Part shown: positions 1 through 10,713 of the stretch, in pieces | Position numbering within the stretch: the first letter of the stretch is position 1 | Layout of the letters: every line of letters begins with the position of its first letter | Source: Pelagibacteraceae bacterium AG-337-G04 | GTDB lineage: Bacteria; Pseudomonadota; Alphaproteobacteria; Pelagibacterales; Pelagibacteraceae | Assembly (NCBI GenBank): GCA_003282205.1 | Contig: QBZW01000003.1 | Span: forward strand, 72,501 to 136,500 | Direction of reading: 5' to 3' | DNA: 64,000 bases | Notes under the pieces: generated by a model | Told to the model about the DNA's origin: nothing | The model's database searches: none | The model's input: only the letters and a program-made list of their open reading frames with translations | Made by a program: the position numbers and the translations under genes

Positions 1-162
1 AACGCTTGATTTATGCACAGAAAAAAATTCTGTGTTGAATCAAATTTTTTAAAAAATATTCATCTATTCGAATATTAGTTGATTGTTCATATCTTAGAAC
101 AATCGGATATAGATATTGATAATAATTATAAATATTTACAGTTTAAATAACTAAGTGTTTCA
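1..162 (-). other. 16S-23S internal transcribed spacer, distal part
   Basis: This is the stretch of the rRNA operon transcript between tRNA-Ala and the 23S gene, which lies outside the window to the left. No gene is visible. It holds a boxA-like motif (139-154) and two perfect inverted repeats: 81-88 with 97-104 (8 bp), and 16-22 with 28-34 (7 bp around an A5 loop). These are probably RNA-processing or antitermination structures, which is an inference. Confidence 0.6.
139..154 (-). promoter_or_regulatory. boxA-like antitermination motif in the rRNA spacer
   Basis: Read on the minus strand this is TTAGTTATTTAAACTG. It matches the 16S-leader copy at 2020-2035 in 15 of 16 bases and resembles the E. 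coli boxA core GCTCTTTAACA. One copy before 16S and one before 23S is the arrangement known for rRNA antitermination sites. The role is inferred from position and similarity. Confidence 0.5.
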
Positions 163-238
163 TGGTGGAGGATAGCGGGATCGAACCGCTGACCTCCTGA
201 ATGCAAATCAGGCGCTCTCCCAGCTGAGCTAATCCCCC
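163..238 (-). tRNA. tRNA-Ala(UGC)
   Basis: The minus strand folds into a full cloverleaf with acceptor stem GGGGGAT/ATCCTCC, encoded CCA (163-165), and anticodon loop TTTGCAT giving anticodon UGC. The third acceptor pair is G3:U70, the classical alanine identity element. It lies in the 16S-23S spacer directly after tRNA-Ile, the usual bacterial order. Confidence 0.97.
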
Positions 239-245
239 AAAATAT

Positions 246-322
246 TGGTGGGCCGAGAAAGACTCGAACTTTCGACCCCACCCTTATCAAGGGTGTGCTC
301 TAACCAACTGAGCTACCGGCCC
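246..322 (-). tRNA. tRNA-Ile(GAU)
   Basis: The minus strand gives a standard cloverleaf with acceptor GGGCCGG/TCGGCCC, D-arm AGCTCAGTTGGTTAGAGC, anticodon loop TTGATAA (anticodon GAU) and encoded CCA. It follows 16S and precedes tRNA-Ala in the rRNA spacer and is cut from the same precursor. Confidence 0.97.
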
Positions 323-364
323 ATTTGTGCAAAAGGAGAAACACTATTTTAAAAAGAGAAATGA

Positions 365-374
365 GGACGGTCAA
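365..374 (-). other. 3' half of 16S precursor processing stem
   Basis: GGACGGTCAA here is complementary (one G-U pair) to TTAACCGTCC at 1986-1995 in the leader. The 10-bp helix would enclose the whole 16S sequence, as expected for the RNase III-type stem that releases pre-16S rRNA. Complementarity is seen directly; processing is inferred. Confidence 0.5.
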
Positions 375-424
375 CATTGCCTGTTATATTATTTAGATTA
401 GGAAAAAATCCCTAATCATCCTTA

Positions 425-1900
<1,476 letters not shown>

Positions 1901-1985
1901 AAAAACGGCGCACACTAGCTTCTATATAAATACTAAGAATAATATTTATATAATGTTGAAGTGTGTACGACAAAATTTGGTAACC

Positions 1986-1995
1986 TTAACCGTCC
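1986..1995 (-). other. 5' half of 16S precursor processing stem
   Basis: TTAACCGTCC on the plus strand (GGACGGTTAA in the transcript) pairs with the spacer segment at 365-374, forming a 10-bp helix that brings the two ends of pre-16S rRNA together. Confidence 0.5.
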
Positions 1996-2019
1996 ACACT
2001 TCTCTTCTTAAAATATTAA

Positions 2020-2035
2020 CAGTTTAAATAGCTAA
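2020..2035 (-). promoter_or_regulatory. boxA-like antitermination motif in the 16S leader
   Basis: The transcript strand reads TTAGCTATTTAAACTG, matching boxA (GCTCTTTAACA) at most positions, and it is repeated in the 16S-23S spacer at 139-154. Just upstream in the transcript is the small palindrome AATTGTTCAATT, in the position where a boxB hairpin sits in other rRNA leaders. Function is inferred. Confidence 0.5.
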
Positions 2036-2085
2036 TTGAACAATTAAGCCCAATAAATAACATTTATTATATGTTGAGTGTGACG

Positions 2086-2113
2086 CTTATATTGGAATTT
2101 AGTTATAAATCAA
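2086..2113 (-). promoter_or_regulatory. putative rRNA operon promoter
   Basis: On the minus strand there is TTGATT, a 16-bp spacer, and TATAAG, followed by the GC-richer discriminator CGTCAC, a feature of stringently controlled rRNA promoters. It is the best sigma-70-type match in the 283-bp gap between 16S and the M23 peptidase gene. Transcription would start near 2079, about 180 nt before mature 16S. Confidence 0.5.
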
Positions 2114-2183
2114 GTTATTAGATAAACAAATTTTATGTTAAAAAAGTCAAATAAATCAACATTTTTAATGTATCGGACAAATT

Positions 2184-3479
2184 GTGATAACAAGATTTAA
2201 AAAAAAAATAAAATCACTTACTCATTTCATATGGTTAATTTTATTGGTTATTATCTCAATTATTGTAACAAATTTTTATGAGTCTAATAAAGAATCACAA
2301 TATAAAAATTTAAAGAAAACACTCAGTAATTTCTACTTTCAAAAAACGTTCACAAAAATAACCTCTGAGCTAGAAAATAGATATAATGAATTAGAACATA
2401 TTATTAGGGAAGGTGAAAATTATGAAAGTATAATAAGTAAAATTGAAATACCAAATAGCGAAAAAAAATTATTTCTTGAAACAGTTAAAAAAAATAAAAA
2501 AATCAAAATAATCAGACCTAATCAAAAAATAAATTTTAAAATTGATAAAAAAGACAATCCTAAGATTGAAAAATTTGTAATTGAGATTAATAAAAAAAAA
2601 GAAATATATTATTTTAGGGATAACAAAAAAAATATTTTTTATTCAAAAATTGTAGAAAAAGATCTTACAAGAATTATTTCTTATAAAGAAAGTGAAATTA
2701 CTAACAGTCTTTACCAAACTGCTCTAAGGTTAAAAATTAAGCCAAATATTATTATTGAATTTGCAAGATTATATGGATTTCAGGTAGATTTTCAGAGAGA
2801 TATTTGGAAAAATGATAGTTTTCAAATTATTTATGAAGAATTTTTAAACAAAGCTGGGAAGGTAATTGAAACTGGAAATATAATATTTGCAAATTTAAAT
2901 TTACAAAATCAAGAACTTAAACTTTACCGACATGAGTATGAAAAAAATAAAATTGATTACTTTGATGAGAATGGCAAAAGTATGAGAAAGACTTTAATGA
3001 AAACTCCAATAAATGGAGCTAGATTATCATCATCATTTGGGAAAAGAAAACATCCCATTTTAGGTTTTACAAAAATGCATACAGGAACCGATTTTGCTGC
3101 TCCGACTGGTACGCCTATACTAGCATCAGGAGATGGTTTAGTTACGCGAGCTCAATGGTGTGGAGGTGGAGGAAATTGTGTCAAAATAAAACATAATAGA
3201 GTTTATCAAACCGTTTACGCACATATGTCAAAGTTTGGTAGAGGAATAAAGAAAGGGGCTAGGGTTAAACAAGGACAAATAATTGGTTATGTTGGTTCAA
3301 CAGGTCTTTCTACCGGTCCGCATTTGCATTATGAAGTTATTAAAAATGGAAGAAAAATAAATTCACAAAAACTAAAACTTCCTTCTGGAAAAATATTAAA
3401 GGGTGATCAACGTAAAGTATTTGAAGTAAATAAAATTAAAATTGACGTTCTAAAATCTGATTTAATATCTAAAATGTAA
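2184..3479 (+). CDS. M23 family peptidase, membrane-anchored
   Basis: A peptidoglycan endopeptidase-like protein of 431 residues. A signal-anchor helix lies near residues 12-28, followed by a long lysine-rich, coiled-coil-prone region and a C-terminal LytM/M23 domain. The zinc ligands are visible: HTGTD near residue 298 and HLH near 379. The family cleaves cross-bridges or activates amidases at the cell surface. The start used is GTG at 2184; no ATG precedes the transmembrane segment in frame. It diverges from the rRNA operon. The central region was not recognised. Confidence 0.85.
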   Translation: MITRFKKKIKSLTHFIWLILLVIISIIVTNFYESNKESQYKNLKKTLSNFYFQKTFTKITSELENRYNELEHIIREGENYESIISKIEIPNSEKKLFLETVKKNKKIKIIRPNQKINFKIDKKDNPKIEKFVIEINKKKEIYYFRDNKKNIFYSKIVEKDLTRIISYKESEITNSLYQTALRLKIKPNIIIEFARLYGFQVDFQRDIWKNDSFQIIYEEFLNKAGKVIETGNIIFANLNLQNQELKLYRHEYEKNKIDYFDENGKSMRKTLMKTPINGARLSSSFGKRKHPILGFTKMHTGTDFAAPTGTPILASGDGLVTRAQWCGGGGNCVKIKHNRVYQTVYAHMSKFGRGIKKGARVKQGQIIGYVGSTGLSTGPHLHYEVIKNGRKINSQKLKLPSGKILKGDQRKVFEVNKIKIDVLKSDLISKM

Positions 3480-3480
3480 T

Positions 3481-3861
3481 TTATTTTGATGTTATTTCTT
3501 CTGCTTCCTTATTTTCAGTCTTAATTTTAACCTGGTTACTAGCATCAGAATCTGAGGTATTCTCACTATGGTTCCTTGAATTTTCTTGAGATATAAGAAT
3601 TCTAGAAAAATGTTCCGAATGTTGCAAATAGTTTTCAGACAAAATTTTATCACCATTTGATAGAGCTTCTCTTGCAAGATCATTGTATTTTTCAACAAGT
3701 TTTGCAGCATTCTGATTATTTTTTCCTGGGTGTCTTCTTTTAAAAGTTGATCCACTACTAAAATCCCCATTAGGTTTATGTCCATTTCCGTTTCTTCTAA
3801 ACCCTCTTTCACCGTTTTGCTTAAATCGACCTCTTCTATTATTATTTTTGAAATTATTCAT
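3481..3861 (-). CDS. DUF4167 protein
   Basis: A 126-residue protein with an Arg/Asn/Gly-rich N-terminus that looks like RNA-binding disorder, then a helical stretch around residues 50-90 (KLVEKYNDLAREALSNGD) typical of the alphaproteobacterial DUF4167 family, then an acidic tail. The ATG overlaps the prmC stop codon (TAATG), so the two are translationally coupled. Linkage to prmC and prfA is usual in alphaproteobacteria. Its function is not known; a link to translation is suggested by position only. Confidence 0.85.
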   Translation of the reverse strand: MNNFKNNNRRGRFKQNGERGFRRNGNGHKPNGDFSSGSTFKRRHPGKNNQNAAKLVEKYNDLAREALSNGDKILSENYLQHSEHFSRILISQENSRNHSENTSDSDASNQVKIKTENKEAEEITSK

Positions 3862-4706
3862 TATTGTAATTTAGTACTTACAATGCACCTATCTTTTCCA
3901 GATAAGTCTTTAGATGATTTGTTAATGTAGAAATTGTTCTCATTTAGTATTTTTGTACAAATGTTTTTTTGCTTGTGTCCTATCTCAATTATCAATTTTC
4001 CATTTACTTTTAACAATTTTTTGCTCTTAAAAATTACTTTTTTTAAATCCTTTAAACCATCTGAACCTCCTGATAGTGCTATTTTAGGTTCATGAGACTT
4101 TATATCGTCACCTAACCTGTTAAATTCAATACTGTTTATGTATGGAGGATTAGATATAACTAAATCATAATTATAAGATTTTAATTTGTCAATATCGATA
4201 TTAATAAAATTAATTTTATTTTCTAATTGATGTAATTTTGCATTAGTTTTTGCAACTTTTATGGCATTTATAGATATATCTATAGCTGTTGCGGCACATT
4301 TTGGCCTTTCTTTTATTAAAGAAACTACAATACATCCTGAACCAGTTCCTATATCTAAAATTTTTTTTGAATTATTATTTGGTAAATACTTCAAAGTTTC
4401 CTCAATAATTAATTCAGTATCTGGTCTAGGAATCAAAACTGATTTATTTGTTAAAAACTTATGTTTCCAAAAATATTTATAGCCAAGAATATATGCCATT
4501 GGTTCATTTTGATATCTTCTAAATAAATAATGTTTAAATTTCATTATATCTGTATTTTTTAGATTTTTGTTCAGATTTAATATTATTTCTTCTCTATTTC
4601 TGTTTAATACTTTTGATAAAATTAATTCAACATCAAGATGTGCATTTTTAATTTTATTTTTTTTTAAATAATTTTTACCATTTTTTAAAATTTGATTGTA
4701 ATTCAT
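3861..4706 (-). CDS. prmC: Release factor glutamine methyltransferase
   Basis: This S-adenosylmethionine-dependent enzyme methylates the glutamine of the GGQ motif in peptide release factors. It has 281 residues: an N-terminal helical domain, then a Rossmann fold with the SAM motif DIGTGSGC and the substrate-binding NPPY motif near residue 185. It lies 2 nt downstream of prfA, which encodes its substrate, and is coupled to the following DUF4167 gene by TAATG. Confidence 0.95.
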   Translation of the reverse strand: MNYNQILKNGKNYLKKNKIKNAHLDVELILSKVLNRNREEIILNLNKNLKNTDIMKFKHYLFRRYQNEPMAYILGYKYFWKHKFLTNKSVLIPRPDTELIIEETLKYLPNNNSKKILDIGTGSGCIVVSLIKERPKCAATAIDISINAIKVAKTNAKLHQLENKINFINIDIDKLKSYNYDLVISNPPYINSIEFNRLGDDIKSHEPKIALSGGSDGLKDLKKVIFKSKKLLKVNGKLIIEIGHKQKNICTKILNENNFYINKSSKDLSGKDRCIVSTKLQ

Positions 4707-4708
4707 GT

Positions 4709-5779
4709 TTAAATGTTACTAAGTTGATTTTCTTGAGCCTGAATCACTAAGTTTTCAATCATTTCATCAAAAATTTCGCCTTCCATAAATTCAGTTAATT
4801 TATGAAATGTTAAATTTATTCTATGATCTGTTACCCTTCCTTGTGGAAAATTATATGTTCTGATTCTTTCAGATCTATCGCCCGTACCGATTTTACTTTT
4901 TCTGTCTTTTGACCTTTCTTCATCTCTTTTCTGTCTTTCCAATTCATAAATTCTTGATCTCAAGATTTTTAATCCTTTTTCTTTATTTCTTATTTGCGAT
5001 TTTTCATCTTGCTGACTTACAACTATTCCAGTTGGAATATGTGTAATTCTCACAGCAGAATCTGTTGTATTTACACTTTGACCACCTGGACCACTACTTC
5101 TAAATACGTCAATTCTTAAATCGTTTTCTACAATTTTTACATCTACTTCCTCTGCTTCTGGCATTACCGCAACTGTAGCAGCAGATGTATGAACTCTTCC
5201 TTGGGTTTCAGTATCAGGAACTCTTTGAACTCTATGAACACCACTTTCATATTTTAATGATGAATAAATATTTTTACCTTTTATTGATGCTATAACTTCT
5301 TTTAATCCACCAGCATCACTCTTTGAAATAGATATTACCTCCATTAGCCAATTTTTTTTGTTACTTACTTTTTCGTACATTTTAAACAAATCTGATGCAA
5401 ATAAACTAGCTTCTAATCCTCCCGTGCCAGCTCTTATTTCTATCATTGCATTTTTTGTGTCTGCTTCATCTTTTGGCAATAAAAATAATTTTATTTTTTT
5501 TTCATTACTTTCGTTATTTTTTTTTAGCTCGTTTAATTCAATTATAGCTAAATCCCTCATCTCTTTGTCCGTATCATTGTCATTGATTAAATTTTCTAAT
5601 TCATCTTTGTTTTTCTGAAAATTAAAGTAAGAAATCGCCTCTTTAATAATATCACTTAAGTCAGAGTATTCTTTTGATTTTTCTGCAAAAGATTTTTTAT
5701 CAATTTGTTGCGAAGATAGTTCTTTTTCCAATTTGGAATGTTTTGCTATTAAATCTTGGACTTTTGACAAAGGTACCAT
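4709..5779 (-). CDS. prfA: Peptide chain release factor 1
   Basis: Class I release factor recognising UAA and UAG, 356 residues, the normal RF1 length. The catalytic GGQ lies in [15 protein letters not shown] near residues 226-236, preceded by the conserved [14 protein letters not shown] block. Its start codon overlaps the ispG stop (TAATG), and prmC, which methylates it, follows at once. RF1 rather than RF2 is called from the prmC linkage and overall sequence. Confidence 0.95.
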   Translation of the reverse strand: MVPLSKVQDLIAKHSKLEKELSSQQIDKKSFAEKSKEYSDLSDIIKEAISYFNFQKNKDELENLINDNDTDKEMRDLAIIELNELKKNNESNEKKIKLFLLPKDEADTKNAMIEIRAGTGGLEASLFASDLFKMYEKVSNKKNWLMEVISISKSDAGGLKEVIASIKGKNIYSSLKYESGVHRVQRVPDTETQGRVHTSAATVAVMPEAEEVDVKIVENDLRIDVFRSSGPGGQSVNTTDSAVRITHIPTGIVVSQQDEKSQIRNKEKGLKILRSRIYELERQKRDEERSKDRKSKIGTGDRSERIRTYNFPQGRVTDHRINLTFHKLTEFMEGEIFDEMIENLVIQAQENQLSNI

Positions 5780-6879
5780 TATTTAGCTTTTTCGATTTCT
5801 TCAGCTTTTTCTTCAACTAATTTTACAACCTTGGAAATCATCTGATCACTCAATATTTTTTCACTTTCAACCCCATTTAAATAAAGCATATTGTTACCTT
5901 TTCCACCCCCAGTTACACCTATATCCGTTTGTGCTGCCTCACCAGGTCCATTCACTACACATCCAATAATAGATAAGGAAAGAGGAGTTTTTATATGAGA
6001 TAGTCTATCTTCTAACTTTTTAACAGTTTCTATAACATTAAAAGCTTGCCTAGCACAAGATGGGCAGGAAATAATTTTTACCCCTCTATTTCTTAAATTA
6101 AGTGATTTAAGTATTTCATTTCCAACTTTTATCTCCTCAACAGGATCATCGGACAAGGAAACTCGAATAGTATCTCCAATACCACTCATTAGAAGTGATC
6201 CAAAACCAATAGAGGATTTTATGCTGCCAGGTAAAAAAGTTCCTGCCTCGGTAATACCTAGATGTAGAGGATAATCAGTAACCTTTGAAAGTTGTCTGTA
6301 AGCTTCAATAGATAAAAATACATCTGAGGATTTCACACTTACTTTAAATTTTTTAAAGTCTAAGTCCTCAATAATACTAATATTTCTTAAAGCACTTTCA
6401 ACTAAAGCTTCTGGACAAGGTTCTTTGTACTTTTCTAGTAAGTCTTTTTCTAAAGATCCAGCATTAACCCCAATTCTAATTGAACAATTATTATTTTTTG
6501 CTGCAGAAATAACTTCTTTTATTTTTTTTTTATCTCCAATATTTCCGGGGTTTATTCTGAGACATGCGGCCCCACTCTCTGCTGCCTCTATCGCTCTTTT
6601 GTAATGAAAATGAATATCAGCAACTATTGGAATAGAAGTATTTTTAATAATATCTTTTAAAGCTTTTGTTGAAGCTTCATCTGGACATGATACCCTTACT
6701 ATATCAGCGCCAGCTTCTTGAATTTGTTCAATTTGTTTTACGGTTTCCTTTACATCTTTAGTTATCGTATTCGTCATTGATTGAACTGTAATTGGATTAT
6801 CTCCTCCAACTTTCACATCACCAACATTAATTTCTTTGGTTTTTCTTCTTTTTATTTGCCTAAATGGTCTAATGTTCAT
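5779..6879 (-). CDS. ispG: 4-hydroxy-3-methylbut-2-en-1-yl diphosphate synthase
   Basis: IspG (GcpE) is the [4Fe-4S] enzyme of the penultimate MEP isoprenoid step. It has 366 residues: an N-terminal TIM barrel beginning with the [14 protein letters not shown] block, and a C-terminal iron-sulfur domain with CPSCARQAF and GCVVNGPGE supplying the cluster cysteines. It sits between lysC (3 nt upstream) and prfA (overlapping), so it is probably cotranscribed with both. Confidence 0.96.
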   Translation of the reverse strand: MNIRPFRQIKRRKTKEINVGDVKVGGDNPITVQSMTNTITKDVKETVKQIEQIQEAGADIVRVSCPDEASTKALKDIIKNTSIPIVADIHFHYKRAIEAAESGAACLRINPGNIGDKKKIKEVISAAKNNNCSIRIGVNAGSLEKDLLEKYKEPCPEALVESALRNISIIEDLDFKKFKVSVKSSDVFLSIEAYRQLSKVTDYPLHLGITEAGTFLPGSIKSSIGFGSLLMSGIGDTIRVSLSDDPVEEIKVGNEILKSLNLRNRGVKIISCPSCARQAFNVIETVKKLEDRLSHIKTPLSLSIIGCVVNGPGEAAQTDIGVTGGGKGNNMLYLNGVESEKILSDQMISKVVKLVEEKAEEIEKAK

Positions 6880-6882
6880 AAA

Positions 6883-8094
6883 TTATTTATTTAATTTAAA
6901 TTCTTTGTGCAATGAAGATAAGGCTTTTCGCACGTCCTTTTTGTTTATCAATACTGAAATTTTTATTTCTGACGTAGATATTACTTGAATATTTATTTTT
7001 TGCTTAGCAAGTGACTGGAACATTCTATAAGTAACCCCTGGAGTAGTAACCATTCCAACTCCAATTATTGAAACTTTTGAAACATTATTGTCAAATAAAA
7101 AATCTCTAAAATTTATTTTTTTATTTTGCAAAATAATTTTTTTTGTTTTGTTTAAATCATCTGATTTTATTGTAAAGGTTAAGTCAGTTTCTTTGCCATT
7201 AGCAGAAATATTTTGTACTACCATATCAACATTTATAGAATTTTCGGATAAAGGTTTAAAAATTGATGCTGCAATCCCAGGTTTGTCCCTAACACCTAAA
7301 AGAGTTACTTTGGCATCATTTGTTGTATTAGAAATACCGGTTATAATTTTATTGTTTATTATATTTTTTCTTTTTGTTATAGAAGTACCTTCATTATTTG
7401 TAAAAGAAGATTTCACCTCTATATCTACTCTGTTCAATCTTGCATCTTGAATTGAATGAGGTTGCATAACTTTTGCACCAAGAGAAGCCATTTCTAGCAT
7501 TTCCTCATACGATATAACTTTTATTTTCTTAGCTGATTTAAGTTTATTTGGATCTGTTGAATAAACACCATCTACATCAGTATATATTATACATTTTTCA
7601 GCATTAAAAAACTTGGCAAACATAATTGCACTTGCATCTGTGCCACCCCTCCCAAGAGTAGTAATTCTGTTTTTGTTATTAATACCTTGAAATCCTGTGA
7701 TTATTGGTATGCCCCCTTTTTTTAAGTAACTCATAATTTGACTTTTATTAATTTTAATAATCCTCGAGAATTTATATTTTCCCTCAGTATTGATTGGGAT
7801 TTGCCATGACATCCAAGATCTTGAATTGAAACCTTTATTTATTAATTCTCCTGAAATTAATGCACAGGATACTTGTTCTCCTGATGAAACTAAAACATCA
7901 TATTCTGAGTCTGAAAAATTTTTGCTAATTTTTTTGGATAAATTGATTAAATTATTTGTCACACCACTCATTGCAGAAGATAGAACAATTACATTGTATT
8001 TTTTTTTATATTTAGCAATAATTTTTGCAACTTTTTTAATTCTATCAGTTGAACCAACTGAAGTACCTCCAAATTTTAATACGATTAATTTCAT
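6883..8094 (-). CDS. lysC: Aspartate kinase
   Basis: Phosphorylates L-aspartate, the first step toward lysine, threonine and methionine. In 403 residues it shows the N-terminal KFGGTSVG motif, the catalytic-domain segment TTLGRGGTDASA, and two C-terminal ACT domains from about residue 265, so allosteric control by an end-product amino acid is likely. It is the first gene of the minus-strand run lysC-ispG-prfA-prmC-DUF4167 and is divergent from ubiG. Confidence 0.95.
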   Translation of the reverse strand: MKLIVLKFGGTSVGSTDRIKKVAKIIAKYKKKYNVIVLSSAMSGVTNNLINLSKKISKNFSDSEYDVLVSSGEQVSCALISGELINKGFNSRSWMSWQIPINTEGKYKFSRIIKINKSQIMSYLKKGGIPIITGFQGINNKNRITTLGRGGTDASAIMFAKFFNAEKCIIYTDVDGVYSTDPNKLKSAKKIKVISYEEMLEMASLGAKVMQPHSIQDARLNRVDIEVKSSFTNNEGTSITKRKNIINNKIITGISNTTNDAKVTLLGVRDKPGIAASIFKPLSENSINVDMVVQNISANGKETDLTFTIKSDDLNKTKKIILQNKKINFRDFLFDNNVSKVSIIGVGMVTTPGVTYRMFQSLAKQKINIQVISTSEIKISVLINKKDVRKALSSLHKEFKLNK

Positions 8095-8162
8095 TGATAA
8101 TTTTTTTTAATATAAATTAAAATATATTGATAAAATACAACTTGATTGTAATGTCAATAACA

Positions 8163-8891
8163 ATGAAAAATAACACAATAAATAAAAAAGAAATAGAAAA
8201 ATTTTCAAAAATAGCTGAGGAATGGTGGGACCCTAATGGAAAATTTAAGCCATTACATAAATTTAACCCTATCAGAATAAAATACATAAGAGATACAATT
8301 TTATCTGAATTTAAAATAAAAAAAGAGCATGAGCCATTTAAAGGCTTTAGCATTTTAGATATTGGATGTGGTGGTGGATTGCTTTCAGAACCAATGGCTA
8401 AACTCGGAGCAGATGTTGTTGGAATAGATGCTTCTTTGAAAAATATACAAGTAGCTAAATATCATTTAAAAAAAAGTAAACTTAAAATTAAATATTATAA
8501 TTCCTCTCCTGAAAATTTAAAAATTAAGAAAAGATTTGATATAATTTTGAATATGGAAATTATTGAACATGTTGAAGATGTTGATTTTTTTATTAAAGAA
8601 AGTTCAAAGTTCTTAAAAAAATCAGGTGTAATGTTCATTGCCACTTTAAATAAAACACTTAAATCATATTTATTTGCAATTATTGGGGCAGAATATGTTT
8701 TAAAGTGGCTTCCAATAGGTACTCACGATTGGGAAAAATTTATCAAGCCGGAGAATTTAACCAATATTTGTAAAAAAAATTCATTGAAATTAAAAAAAAT
8801 TGATGGAATGACCTTTAATCCAATCTTAAATAAATGGTCTGTTTCATCTGACAAATCCGTAAATTATATTTCAGAATTCACAAAAGTTTAA
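8163..8891 (+). CDS. ubiG: Ubiquinone biosynthesis O-methyltransferase
   Basis: A SAM-dependent O-methyltransferase acting twice in ubiquinone synthesis. The N-terminus EIEKFSKIAEEWWDPNGKFK followed by PLHKFNPIR is diagnostic of UbiG, and the SAM motif DIGCGGGLLSEP follows. The start chosen (MKNN, 242 residues) fits the family N-terminus; ATGs at 8127 and 8151 are possible alternatives. Its 3' end overlaps the convergent DUF1178 gene by 4 nt. Confidence 0.93.
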   Translation: MKNNTINKKEIEKFSKIAEEWWDPNGKFKPLHKFNPIRIKYIRDTILSEFKIKKEHEPFKGFSILDIGCGGGLLSEPMAKLGADVVGIDASLKNIQVAKYHLKKSKLKIKYYNSSPENLKIKKRFDIILNMEIIEHVEDVDFFIKESSKFLKKSGVMFIATLNKTLKSYLFAIIGAEYVLKWLPIGTHDWEKFIKPENLTNICKKNSLKLKKIDGMTFNPILNKWSVSSDKSVNYISEFTKV

Positions 8892-9313
8892 TTTTTATCG
8901 TCATCAATCCATGGTATAATATCAGCTTCTATACCCTCTTCTCTCAATTCCTTTACATCTTTAAGAGAAGCACTACCATAAATACCTTTTTTCGGTTTTT
9001 TATTATCGTAATGAATTGATCTTGCCTTATACGTAAAATTTTCTCCGACATATTCAAAATTATCTTTTACAAATTTTTTGTAGTCGGAAAGTTTCTTTCT
9101 TACATCTTTGTATTTTTTAATTTCTTTTAAATTTTCTTTTTTCTTGGTGTTCAATAAATTAGGTGACATCAAGGACTTTTCAACATTTATTGACTCACAG
9201 GATTGACAATTTAAAAGTTTTAATTTGAGCAACCTGTCATATTCATTAGAGGCACTAAACCAACTTTCAAATTCATGCTTACAATCTTTACATTTTAATA
9301 AATACTTAATCAT
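8888..9313 (-). CDS. DUF1178 zinc-ribbon-like protein
   Basis: A 141-residue protein with two CxxC pairs in the first 40 residues (CKDCKHEF and CQSC), forming a probable zinc ribbon, then a charged middle and a C-terminus ending in EGIEADIIPW. This arrangement matches the conserved alphaproteobacterial DUF1178 family. Its biochemical role is unknown. Confidence 0.85.
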   Translation of the reverse strand: MIKYLLKCKDCKHEFESWFSASNEYDRLLKLKLLNCQSCESINVEKSLMSPNLLNTKKKENLKEIKKYKDVRKKLSDYKKFVKDNFEYVGENFTYKARSIHYDNKKPKKGIYGSASLKDVKELREEGIEADIIPWIDDDKN

Positions 9314-9353
9314 ACTGATTATTTAAATATTAATCTAAGAAATTTCAATATAG

Positions 9354-10655
9354 TTAGGTCCTATAATCAGCATTAATTTCGATATATTTTTTTGTTAAAT
9401 CCATAGTGTACGACTTAAATTTTTTAATTCCCTGACCAATATCAACTTCTATTTCGATTGATTGGCCTTTCATATATTCCTTAACTTTTTCTTCATCATA
9501 AAATTTGTATATAGAACCTTTGTGATAAATTTTATATTGTCCAAAGGAAATAGATATTTTTTGTTCATTAATTTTAGAGTCACTGTTTCCAATTGCCATA
9601 GCTACTCTTCCCCAGTTTGGATCTTCTCCTGCAATGGCCGTCTTTACTAATAATGAGTTTGCTATTTTAAAAGATATATTTTTTGCATCTTTTTCAGTTC
9701 TGCAATTAATACAATTAATAGAAATAAATTTAGATGCTCCTTCTCCATCAGCTACAACTTGCTTAGCTAAATTTAATAAAACATCATGGACCGCTTTATT
9801 AAAATTTTTAAGTCTATTATCACTATATTTTTTAATTTCTGGATGATTAACTTTACTTGTAGAAAACATAGAAACCATGTCATTTGTACTTGTGTCACCA
9901 TCACATGAAATTGCATTGAATGTTGTCTTTATATTGTTTTTTAAGGTATCATTTAAAACAGATGAGGGTAAAGTTGCATCAGTAAATATAAAACCCAATG
10001 TAGTTGCCATATTTGGATAAATCATGCCTGAACCTTTTGCAATTCCATAAATTTTAATTGTTGATGAACCAATTTTTGTTTCAGCCATTGATACTTTAGG
10101 TTTTAAATCTGTTGTGATTATGCCCATCGCAGCTTTCATCCAGATTAATTTATTTTGTGTATATTTTAATTTCTTAACTAATTCTGGTATTGAAGTTTTA
10201 ATTTTTTCATATGGAAATTTCTCTCCTATAGTACCTGTACAACCAAATAGTATTTCTTTTGCAGAAATTTTTTTCGGAGCATCTTCATCTCTTTTCTGTA
10301 TCTCAGTTAAATTTGATGATAAGTCTAATGAAATTTTCTTCAATGCATCATAGCCGTCTGGCCCTGTTAATGCATTTGCATTTCTAGTATTAACTAATAA
10401 TGCAAATATTTTTTTTGCTTTAATTTTTTTATTCCATTTTAAATTTTCTGATATTAACTTTGATTGGGTATATACAGAGGCATAATTTGCACCATCTCTA
10501 AAATAAAATAAAACTAAATCATCTCTCTTTAATTTATATAAGCCAGCGCTAACTGCAGAAATTGAAACTCCATCAATATGATCTAAATCCTGAAAATCAA
10601 CAATTTTTGAGCTTTGACTGCTAATTTTTATAAAATTGTTTATGTTAAATTTCAT
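9354..10655 (-). CDS. argJ: Bifunctional glutamate N-acetyltransferase / N-acetylglutamate synthase
   Basis: ArgJ runs the cyclic arginine pathway by moving the acetyl group from N-acetylornithine to glutamate. The 433-residue precursor should self-cleave before the nucleophilic threonine in KGSGMIYPNMATTLGF; this segment is intact. With argB, argD and argF also in the window, most arginine-synthesis genes are present but scattered. It is divergent from secA. Confidence 0.95.
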   Translation of the reverse strand: MKFNINNFIKISSQSSKIVDFQDLDHIDGVSISAVSAGLYKLKRDDLVLFYFRDGANYASVYTQSKLISENLKWNKKIKAKKIFALLVNTRNANALTGPDGYDALKKISLDLSSNLTEIQKRDEDAPKKISAKEILFGCTGTIGEKFPYEKIKTSIPELVKKLKYTQNKLIWMKAAMGIITTDLKPKVSMAETKIGSSTIKIYGIAKGSGMIYPNMATTLGFIFTDATLPSSVLNDTLKNNIKTTFNAISCDGDTSTNDMVSMFSTSKVNHPEIKKYSDNRLKNFNKAVHDVLLNLAKQVVADGEGASKFISINCINCRTEKDAKNISFKIANSLLVKTAIAGEDPNWGRVAMAIGNSDSKINEQKISISFGQYKIYHKGSIYKFYDEEKVKEYMKGQSIEIEVDIGQGIKKFKSYTMDLTKKYIEINADYRT

Positions 10656-10713
10656 GATATTTAAAATAATTAATTAATTACTATATATTTCTAATATTTA
10701 ATTTTATATCAAA